In this document: positions 51,316-62,291 of the stretch, one piece after another | How positions within the stretch are numbered: the first letter of the stretch is position 1 | How the letters are laid out: each line of letters begins with the position of its first letter | Source of the DNA: Flabesymbios commensalis | Taxonomy: Eukaryota > Annelida > Polychaeta > Terebellida > Flabelligeridae | Assembly: GCA_964017125.1 (NCBI GenBank) | Contig: OZ024908.1 | Location: forward strand, 81,033,499-81,097,498 | Length of the DNA: 64,000 nt | Direction of reading: 5' to 3' | Program-made: the position numbers and the translations under genes | The notes under the pieces: model-generated | Database searches by the model: none | What the model was told of the DNA's origin: nothing | Seen by the model: only the letters and a program-made list of their open reading frames with translations

Positions 51316-53527
51316 CATGGAAAACGGTTGAGAATTGACGTCTGAATTGACGTCTAAATGAATAACTTTTAAAAATTCTCAATCAAATTTCACACTATTC
51401 TCATTAATAACTTTTGAAGTAATCAATGAAACTCCGCCAAATTTACAGGGCAGTTGCCGTAATACCTGCCGATGGTGCCTGCAAAATTACATGAAAAACG
51501 GTTAAGAATTGACGTCTGAATTGACGTCTAAATGAATAACTTTTGAAATACTTAATCAAATTTCACAATAATCTCATTAATAACTTTTGAAGTAGTCAAT
51601 GCAACGTCGACAAATTCACAGGGCAGTTGCCGTAGTACCAGCCGATGGTGCCTCCAAATTTACATGGAAAACGGTTAAGAATTGACGTCTGAATTGACGT
51701 CTAAATGAATAACTTTTGAAATACTCAATCAAATTTCACACTAATCTCATTAATAACTTTTGAAGTAATCAATGAAACTCCGCCAAATTTACAGGGCAGT
51801 TGCCGTAATACCAGCCGATGGTGCCTGCAAAATTACATAGAAAACAGTTAAGAATTGACGTCTGAATTGACGTCTAAATCATAATTTTTAAAAATACTCA
51901 ATCAAATTTCCTACTAATCTTATTGATAACTTTTGAAGTACTTAATCAAACTTCGCCAAATTTACAGGAAAATTTCACACTAATGTCATCAATAACTTTT
52001 GAAGTACTTAAACAATCTTCGCCAAATTCACAGGGCAGTTGCCGTAGTACCTGCCGATGGTGCCTGCAAAATTACATGGAAAACGGTTGAGAATTGACGT
52101 CTGAATTGACGTCTAAATGAAAAACTTTTAAAAATTCTCAATCAAATTTCACACTATTCTCATTAATAACTTTTGAAGTAATCAATGAAACTCCGCCAAA
52201 TTTACAGGGCAGTTGCCGTAATACCTGCCGATGGTGCCTGCAAAATTACATGGAAAACGGTTGAGAATTGACGTCTCAATTGACGTCTAAATGAATAACT
52301 TTTGAAATACTTAATCAAATTTCACACTAATCTCATTAATAACTTTTGAAGTAGTCAAAGAAACGTCGACAAATTCACAGGGCAGTTGCCGTAGTACCAG
52401 CCGATGGTGCCTCCAAATTTACATGGAAAACGGTTAAGAATTGACGTCTGAATTGACGTCTAAATGAATAACTTTTGAAATACTCAATCAAATTTCACAC
52501 TAATCTCATTAATAACTTTTGAAGTAGTCAATGAAACGTCGACAAATTCACAGGGCTGTTGCTGTAGTACTAGCCGATGGTGCCTGCAAAATTACATGGA
52601 AAACGGTTGAGAATTGACGTCTGAATTGACGTCTAAATGAATAACTTTTAAAAATTCTCAATCAAATTTCACACTATTCTCATTAATAACTTTTGAAGTA
52701 ATCAATGAAACTCCGCCAAATTTACAGGGCAGTTGCCGTAATACCAGCCGATGGTGCCTGCAAAATTACATAGAAAACGGTTAAGAATTGACGTCTGAAT
52801 TGACGTCTAAATCATAATTTTTAAAAATACTCAATCAAATTTCCTACTAATCTTATTGATAACTTTTGAAGTACTTAATCAAACTTCGCCAAATTTACAG
52901 GAAAATATCACACTAATGTCATTAATAACTTTTGAAGTACTTAATCAATCTTTGCCAAATTTACCGGGCAGTTGCCGTAGTACCTGCCGATGGTGCCTGC
53001 AAAATTACATGGAAAACGGTTGAGAATTGACGTCTGAAATGACGTCTAAATGAAAAACTTTTAAAAATTCTCAATCAAATTTCACACTATTCTCATTATT
53101 AACTTTTGAAGTAATCAAAGAAACTCCGCCAAATTTACAGGGCAGTTGCCGTAATACCTGCAGATGGTGCCTGCAAAATTACATGGAAAACGGTTGAGAA
53201 TTGACGTCTGAATTGACGTCTAAATGAATAACTTTTGAAATACTTAATCAAATTTCACACTAATCTCATTAATAACTTTTGAAGTAGTCAAAGAAACGTC
53301 GACAAATTCACAGGGCAGTTGCCGTAGTACCAGCCGATGGTGCCTCCAAATTTACATGGAAAACGGTTAAGAATTGACGTCTGAATTGACGTCTAAATGA
53401 AAAACTTTTGAAATACTCAATCAAATTTCACACTGATCTCATTAATAACTTTTGAAGTAGTCAATGAAACGTCGACAAATTCACAGGGCAGTTGCCGTAG
53501 TACTAGCCGATGGTGCCTGCAAAATCA
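51316..53527 (+). repeat. 2,212-bp duplication in block B, copy 1
   Basis: Anchors spaced 2,212 bp: ATGAAAAACGG 51491/53703, CACAATAATCTC 51564/53776, AAAACAG 51841/54053 and TTACCGGGC 52961/55173. Homology covers 51,316-53,400; the last 127 bp before copy 2 look like 10.47-10.6 kb instead, so the join was not a simple head-to-tail slip. Confidence 0.82.
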
Positions 53528-55612
53528 CATGGAAAACGGTTGAGAATTGACGTCTGAATTGACGTCTAAATGAATAACTTTTAAAAATTCTCAATCAAAT
53601 TTCACACTATTCTCATTAATAACTTTTGAAGTAATCAATGAAACTCCGCCAAATTTACAGGGCAGTTGCCGTAATACCTGCCGATGGTGCCTGCAAAATT
53701 ACATGAAAAACGGTTAAGAATTGACGTCTGAATTGACGTCTAAATGAATAACTTTTGAAATACTTAATCAAATTTCACAATAATCTCATTAATAACTTTT
53801 GAAGTAGTCAATGCAACGTCGACAAATTCACAGGGCAGTTGCCGTAGTACCAGCCGATGGTGCCTCCAAATTTACATGGAAAACGGTTAAGAATTGACGT
53901 CTGAATTGACGTCTAAATGAATAACTTTTGAAATACTCAATCAAATTTCACACTAATCTCATTAATAACTTTTGAAGTAATCAATGAAACTCCGCCAAAT
54001 TTACAGGGCAGTTGCCGTAATACCAGCCGATGGTGCCTGCAAAATTACATAGAAAACAGTTAAGAATTGACGTCTGAATTGACGTCTAAATCATAATTTT
54101 TAAAAATACTCAATCAAATTTCCTACTAATCTTATTGATAACTTTTGAAGTACTTAATCAAACTTCGCCAAATTTACAGGAAAATTTCACACTAATGTCA
54201 TCAATAACTTTTGAAGTACTTAAACAATCTTCGCCAAATTCACAGGGCAGTTGCCGTAGTACCTGCCGATGGTGCCTGCAAAATTACATGGAAAACGGTT
54301 GAGAATTGACGTCTGAATTGACGTCTAAATGAAAAACTTTTAAAAATTCTCAATCAAATTTCACACTATTCTCATTAATAACTTTTGAAGTAATCAATGA
54401 AACTCCGCCAAATTTACAGGGCAGTTGCCGTAATACCTGCCGATGGTGCCTGCAAAATTACATGGAAAACGGTTGAGAATTGACGTCTCAATTGACGTCT
54501 AAATGAATAACTTTTAAAATACTTAATCAAATTTCACACTAATCTCATTAATAACTTTTGAAGTAGTCAAAGAAACGTCGACAAATTCACAGGGCAGTTG
54601 CCGTAGTACCAGCCGATGGTGCCTCCAAATTTACATGGAAAACGGTTAAGAATTGACGTCTGAATTGACGTCTAAGTGAATAACTTTTGAAATACTCAAT
54701 CAAATTTCACACTAATCTCATTAATAACTTTTGAAGTAGTCAATGAAACGTCGACAAATTCACAGGGCTGTTGCTGTAGTACTAGCCGATGGTGCCTGCA
54801 AAATTACATGGAAAACGGTTGAGAATTGACGTCTGAATTGACGTCTAAATGAATAACTTTTAAAAATTCTCAATCAAATTTCACACTATTCTCATTAATA
54901 ACTTTTGAAGTAATCAATGAAACTCCGCCAAATTTACAGGGCAGTTGCCGTAATACCAGCCGATGGTGCCTGCAAAATTACATAGAAAACGGTTAAGAAT
55001 TGACGTCTGAATTGACGTCTAAATCATAATTTTTAAAAATACTCAATCAAATTTCCTACTAATCTTATTGATAACTTTTGAAGTACTTAATCAAACTTCG
55101 CCAAATTTACAGGAAAATATCACACTAATGTCATTAATAACTTTTGAAGTACTTAATCAATCTTTGCCAAATTTACCGGGCAGTTGCCGTAGTACCTGCC
55201 GATGGTGCCTGCAAAATTACATGGAAAACGGTTGAGAATTGACGTCTGAAATGACGTCTAAATGAAAAACTTTTAAAAATTCTCAATCAAATTTCACACT
55301 ATTCTCATTATTAACTTTTGAAGTAATCAAAGAAACTCCGCCAAATTTACAGGGCAGTTGCCGTAATACCTGCAGATGGTGCCTGCAAAATTACATGGAA
55401 AACGGTTGAGAATTGACGTCTGAATTGACGTCTAAATGAATAACTTTTGAAATACTTAATCAAATTTCACACTAATCTCATTAATAACTTTTGAAGTAGT
55501 CAAAGAAACGTCGACAAATTCACAGGGCAGTTGCCGTAGTACCAGCCGATGGTGCCTCCAAATTTACATGGAAAACGGTTAAGAATTGACGTCTGAATTG
55601 ACGTCTAAATGA
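53528..55612 (+). repeat. 2,212-bp duplication in block B, copy 2
   Basis: Copy of 51,316-53,400. Private changes are CTTTTAAAATACTTAATC near 54,511 and TCTAAGTGAATAAC near 54,672. Its right part overlaps the first of two 933-bp tandem pairs. Confidence 0.8.
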
Positions 55613-56304
55613 ATAACTTTTGAAATACTCAATCAAATTTCACACTAATCTCATTAATAACTTTTGAAGTAGTCAATGAAACGTCGACAAATTCACAGGG
55701 CTGTTGCTGTAGTACTAGCCGATGGTGCCTGCAAAATTACATGGAAAACGGTTGAGAATTGACGTCTGAATTGACGTCTAAATGAATAACTTTTAAAAAT
55801 TCTCAATCAAATTTCACACTATTCTCATTAATAACTTTTGAAGTAATCAATGAAACTCCGCCAAATTTACAGGGCAGTTGCCGTAATACCAGCCGATGGT
55901 GCCTGCAAAATTACATAGAAAACGGTTAAGAATTGACGTCTGAATTGACGTCTAAATCATAATTTTTAAAAATACTCAATCAAATTTCCTACTAATCTTA
56001 TTGATAACTTTTGAAGTACTTAATCAAACTTCGCCAAATTTACAGGAAAATATCACACTAATGTCATTAATAACTTTTGAAGTACTTAATCAATCTTTGC
56101 CAAATTTACCGGGCAGTTGCCGTAGTACCTGCCGATGGTGCCTGCAAAATTACATGGAAAACGGTTGAGAATTGACGTCTGAAATGACGTCTAAATGAAA
56201 AAATTTTAAAAATTCTCAATCAAATTTCACACTATTCTCATTATTAACTTTTGAAGTAATCAAAGAAACTCCGCCAAATTTACAGGGCAGTTGCCGTAAT
56301 ACCT
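54490..56304 (+). repeat. 933-bp pentamer, tandem pair 1
   Basis: One long and four standard monomers repeat at 933 bp; the marker TTACCGGGC is at 55173 and 56106, and GAAATGACGTC follows each. Homology runs from about 54,490 to the right edge near 56,304, where CTGCAGATGG is replaced by CTGCCGATGGTGCACGC. Confidence 0.8.
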
Positions 56305-56936
56305 GCCGATGGTGCACGCAAAATTACATGGAAAACGGTTAAGAATTGACGTCTGAATTGACGTCTAAATGAAAAACTTTTAAAAATACTCAATACAATT
56401 TCACACTAATCTCATTAATAACTTTTGTAGTAATAAATGAAACTCCGCCAAATTTACAGGACAGTTGCCGTAATACCAGCCGATGGTGCCTGCAAAATCA
56501 CATGGAAAGCGGTTAAGAATTGACGTCTGAATTGACGTCTAAATCATAATTTTTAAAAATACTCAATCAAATTTCCTACTAATCTTATTGATAACTTTTG
56601 AAGTACTTAATCAAACTTCGCCAAATTTACAGGAAAATTTCACACTAATGTCATCAATAACTTTTGAAGTACTTAAACAATCTTCGCCAAATTCACAGGG
56701 CAGTTGCCGTAGTACCTGCCGATGGTGCCTGCAAAATTACATGGAAAACGGTTGAGAATTGACGTCTGAATTGACGTCTAAATGAAAAACTTTTAAAAAT
56801 TCTCAATCAAATTTCACACTATTCTCATTAATAACTTTTGAAGTAATCAATGAAACTCCGCCAAATTTACAGGGCAGTTGCCGTAATACCTGCCGATGGT
56901 GCCTGCAAAATTACATGGAAAACGGTTGAGAATTGA

Positions 56937-58780
56937 CGTCTGAATTGACGTCTAAATGAATAACTTTTGAAATACTTAATCAAATTTCACACTAATCTCA
57001 TTAATAACTTTTGAAGTAGTCAAAGAAACGTCGACAAATTCACAGGGCAGTTGCCGTAGTACCAGCCGATGGTGCCTCCAAATTTACATGGAAAACGGTT
57101 AAGAATTGACGTCTGAATTGACGTCTAAATGAATAACTTTTGAAATACTCAATCAAATTTCACACTAATCTCATTAATAACTTTTGAAGTAGTCAATGAA
57201 ACGTCGACAAATTCACAGGGCTGTTGCTGTAGTACTAGCCGATGGTGCCTGCAAAATTACATGGAAAACGGTTGAGAATTGACGTCTGAATTGACGTCTA
57301 AATGAATAACTTTTAAAAATTCTCAATCAAATTTCACACTATTCTCATTAATAACTTTTGAAGTAATCAATGAAACTCCGCCAAATTTACAGGGCAGTTG
57401 CCGTAATACCAGCCGATGGTGCCTGCAAAATTACATAGAAAACGGTTAAGAATTGACGTCTGAATTGACGTCTAAATCATAATTTTTAAAAAGACTCAAT
57501 CAAATTTCCTACTAATCTTATTGATAATTTTTGAAGTACTTAATCAAACTTCGCCAAATTTACAGGAAAATATCACACTAATGTCATTAATAACTTTTGA
57601 AGTACTTAATCAATCTTTGCCAAATTTACCGGGCAGTTGCCGTAGTACCTGCCGATGGTGCCTGCAAAATTACATGGAAAACGGTTGAGAATTGACGTCT
57701 GAAATGACGTCTAAATGAAAAACTTTTAAAAATTCTCAATCAAATTTCACACTATTCTCATTATTAACTTTTGAAGTAATCAAAGAAACTCCGCCAAATT
57801 TACAGGGCAGTTGCCGTAATACCTGCAGATGGTGCCTGCAAAATTACATGGAAAACGGTTGAGAATTGACGTCTGAATTGACGTCTAAATGAATAACTTT
57901 TGAAATACTTAATCAAATTTCACACTAATCTCATTAATAACTTTTGAAGTAGTCAAAGAAACGTCGACAAATTCACAGGGCAGTTGCCGTAGTACCAGCC
58001 GATGGTGCCTCCAAATTTACATGGAAAACGGTTAAGAATTGACGTCTGAATTGACGTCTAAATGAATAACTTTTGAAATACTCAATCAAATTTCACACTA
58101 ATCTCATTAATAACTTTTGAAGTAATCAATGAAACGTCGACAAATTCACAGGGCTGTTGCTGTAGTACTAGCCGATGGTGCCTGCAAAATTACATGGAAA
58201 ACGGTTGAGAATTGACATCTGAATTGACGTCTAAATGAATAACTTTTAAAAATTCTCAATCAAATTTCACACTATTCTCATTAATAACTTTTGAAGTAAT
58301 CAATGAAACTCCGCCAAATTTACAGGGCAGTTGCCGTAATACCAGCCGATGGTGCCTGCAAAATTACATAGAAAACGGTTAAGAATTGACGTCTGAATTG
58401 ACGTCTAAATCATAATTTTTAAAAATACTCAATCAAATTTCCTACTAATCTTATTGATAACTTTTGAAGTACTTAATCAAACTTCGCCAAATTTACAGGA
58501 AAATATCACACTAATGTCATTAATAACTTTTGAAGTACTTAATCAATCTTTGCCAAATTTACCGGGCAGTTGCCGTAGTACCTGCCGATGGTGCCTGCAA
58601 AATTACATGGAAAACGGTTGAGAATTGACGTCTGAAATGACGTCTAAATGAAAAACTTTTAAAAATTCTCAATCAAATTTCACACTATTCTCATTATTAA
58701 CTTTTGAAGTAATCAAAGAAACTCCGCCAAATTTACAGGGCAGTTGCCGTAATACCTGCAGATGGTGCCTGCAAAATTAC
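56937..58780 (+). repeat. 933-bp pentamer, tandem pair 2
   Basis: Same pentamer plan, with TTACCGGGC at 57626 and 58559. It carries AAAAAGACTC and TAATTTTTGAAG near 57.49-57.53 kb and GACATCTGAATTG near 58,214 as private changes. The two pairs are separated by about 630 bp containing one further long monomer at 56634. Confidence 0.8.
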
Positions 58781-61700
58781 ATGGAAAACGGTTAAGAATT
58801 GACGTCTGAATTGACGTCTAAATGAAAAACTTTTGAAATACTCAATCAAATTTCACACTGATCTCATTAATAACTTTTGAAGTAGTCAATGAAACGTCGA
58901 CAAATTCACAGGGCAGTTGCCGTAGTACTAGCCGATGGTGCCTGCAAAATCACATGGAAAACGGTTGAGAATTGACGTCTGAATTGACGTCTAAATGAAT
59001 AACTTTTAAAGATTCTCAATCAAATTTCACACTATTCTCATTAATAACTTTTGAAGTAATCAATGAAACTCCGCCAAATTTACAGGGCAGTTGCCATAAT
59101 ACCTGCCGATGGTGCCTGCAAGATTACATGGAAAACGGTTAAGAATTGACGTCTGAATTGACGTCTAAATGAAAAACTTTGGAAATACTCAATCAAATTT
59201 CACACTGATCTCATTAATAACTTTTGAAGTAGTCAATGAAACGTCGACAAATTCACAGGGCAGTTTCCGTAGTACTAGCCGATGGTGCCTGCAAAATTAC
59301 ATGGAAAACGGTTGAGAATTGACGTCTGAATTTATGTCTGAATGAAAAACTTTTAAAAATACTCAATCAAATTTCACATTAATCTCATTAATAACTTTTG
59401 AAGTAATCAATGAAACTCCGCCAAATTTACAGGGCAGTTGCCGTAATACCAGCCGATGGTGCCTGCAAAATTACATGGAAAACGGTTAAGAATTGACGTC
59501 TGAATTGACGTCTAAATCATAATTTTTAAAAATACTCAATCAAATTTCCTACTAATCTTATTGATAACTTTTGAAGTACTTAATCAAACTTCGCCAAATT
59601 TACAGGAAAATTTCACACTAATGTCATCAATAACTTTTGAAGTACTTAAACAATCTTCGCCAAATTCACAGGGCAGTTGCCGTAGTACCTGCCGATGGTG
59701 CCTGCAAAATTACATGGAAAACGGTTGAGAATTGACGTCTGAATTGACGTCTAAATGAATAACTTTTAAAAATTCTCAATCAAATTTCACACTATTCTCA
59801 TTAATAACTTTTGAAGTAATCAATGAAACTCCGCCAAATTTACAGGGCAGCTGCCGTAATACCTGCCGATGGTGCCTGCAAAATTACATGGAAAACAGTT
59901 GAGAATTGATGTCTGAATTGACGTCTAAATGAATAACTTTTGAAATACTTAATCAAATTTCACACTAATCTCATTAATAACTTTTGAAGTAGTCAAAGAA
60001 ACGTCGACAAATTCACAGGGCAGTTGCCGTAGTACCAGCCGATGGTGCCTCCAAATTTACATGGAAAACGGTTAAGAATTGACGTCTGAATTGACGTCTA
60101 AATGAATAACTTTTGAAATACTCAATCAAATTTCACACTAATCTCATTAATAACTTTTGAAGTAGTCAATGAAACGTCGACAAATTCACAGGGCTGTTGC
60201 TGTAGTACTAGCCGATGGTGCCTGCAAAATTACATGGAAAACGGTTGAGAATTGACGTCTGAATTGACGTCTAAATGAATAACTTTTAAAAATTCTCAAT
60301 CAAATTTCACACTATTCTCATTAATAACTTTTGAAGTAATCAATGAAACTCCGCCAAATTTACAGGGCAGTTGCCGTAATACCAGCCGATGGTGCCTGCA
60401 AAATTACATAGAAAACGGTTGAGAATTGACGTCTGAATTGACGTCTAAATCATAATTTTTAAAAATACTCAATCAAATTTCCTACTAATCTTATTGATAA
60501 CTTTTGAAGTACTTAATCAAACTTCGCCAAATTTACAGGAAAATATCACACTAATGTCATTAATAACTTTTGAAGTACTTAATCAATCTTTGCCAAATTT
60601 ACCGGGCAGTTGCCGTAGTACCTGCCGATGGTGCCTGCAAAATTACATGGAAAACGGTTGAGAATTGACGTCTGAAATGACGTCTAAATGAAAAACTTTT
60701 AAAAATTCTCAATCAAATTTCACACTATTCTCATTATTAACTTTTGAAGTAATCAAAGAAACTCCGCCAAATTTACAGGGCAGTTGCCGTAATACCTGCA
60801 GATGGTGCCTGCAAAATTACATGGAAAACGGTTAAGAATTGACGTCTGAATTGACGTCTAAATGAAAAACTTTTGAAATACTCAATCAAATTTCACACTG
60901 ATCTCATTAATAACTTTTGAAGTAGTCAATGAAACGTCGACAAATTCACAGGGCAGTTGCCGTAGTACTAGCCGATGGTGCCTGCAAAATCACATGGAAA
61001 ACGGTTGAGAATTGACGTCTGAATTGACGTCTAAATGAATAACTTTTAAAAATTCTCAATCAAATTTCACACTATTCTCATTAATAACTTGTGAAGTAAT
61101 CAATGAAACTCCGCCAAATTTACAGGGCAGTTGCCGTAATACCTGCCGATGGTGCCTGCAAAATTACATGGAAAACGGTTAAGAATTGACGTCTGAATTG
61201 ACGTCTAAATGAAAAACTTTTAAAAATACTCAATAAAATTTCACACTAATCTCATTAATAACTTTTGTAGTAATAAATGAAACTCCGCCAAATTTACAGG
61301 GCAGTTGCCGTAATACCAGCCGATGGTGCCTGCAAAATCACATGGAAAACGGTTAAGAATTGACGTCTGAATTGACGTCTAAATCATAATTTTTAAAAAT
61401 ACTCAATCAAATTTCCTACTAATCTTATTGATAACTTTTGAAGTACTTAATCAAACTTCGCCAAATTTACAGGAAAATTTCACACTAATGTCATCAATAA
61501 CTTTTGAAGTACTTAAACAATATTCGCCAAATTTACAGGGCAGTTGCCGTAGTACCTGCAGATGGTGCCTGCAAAATTACATGGAAAACGGTTGAGAATT
61601 GACGTCTGAATTGACGTCTAAATGAATAACTTTTAAAAATTCTCAATCAAATTTCACACTATTCTCATTAATAACTTTTGAAGTAATCAATGAAACTCCG

Positions 61701-62291
61701 CCAAATTTACAGGGCAGTTGCCGTAATACCTGCCGATGGTGCCTGCAAAATTACATGGAAAACGGTTAAGAATTGACGTCTGAATTGACGTCTAAATGAA
61801 TAACTTTTGAAATACTTAATCAAATTTCACACTAATCTCATTAATAACTTTTGAAGTAGTCAATGAAACGTCGACAAATTCACAGGGCAGTTGCCGTAGT
61901 ACCAGCCGATGGTGCCTCCAAATTTACATGGAAAACGGTTAAGAATTGACGTCTGAATTGACGTCTAAATGAATAACTTTTGAAATACTCAATCAAATTT
62001 CACACTAATCTCATTAATAACTTTTGAAGTAATCAATGAAACTAAGCCAAATTTACAGGGCAGTTGCCGTAATACCAGCCGATGGTGCCTGCAAAATTAC
62101 ATGGAAAACGGTTAAGAATTGACGTCTGAATTGACGTCTAAATCATAATTTTTAAAAATACTCAATCAAATTTCCTACTAATCTTATTGATAACTTTTGA
62201 AGTACTTAATCAAACTTCGCCAAATTTACAGGAAAATTTCACACTAATGTCATCAATAACTTTTGAAGTACTTAAACAATCTTCGCCAAAT
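58559..62291 (+). repeat. 3,733-bp duplication, copy 1
   Basis: Repeats at 62,292 onward. Anchors at 3,733-bp spacing: TTACCGGGC 58559/62292, AAAGATTCTC 59,008/62,741, CACATTAATCTC 59377/63110, GCAAGATTAC 59,119/62,852 and ACAGTTGAGAATTGATG 59,895/63,628. It contains long monomers marked at 59607, 60540, 61474 and 62233. Confidence 0.85.

Larger units (their letters stand above)
46233..53165 (+). repeat. Block B, second copy of the block A segment
   Basis: Corresponds to block A at the offsets given for that block. Extra material in B is two monomers (347 bp, about 47,115-47,461); it lacks one 2,950-bp unit, one monomer near 8,597 and four monomers near 9.33-10.02 kb. Upstream, 45.34-46.23 kb continues into sequence that matches 15.03-15.93 kb at offset 30,304, so block B joins homologies to two parts of the window. 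Confidence 0.85.
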
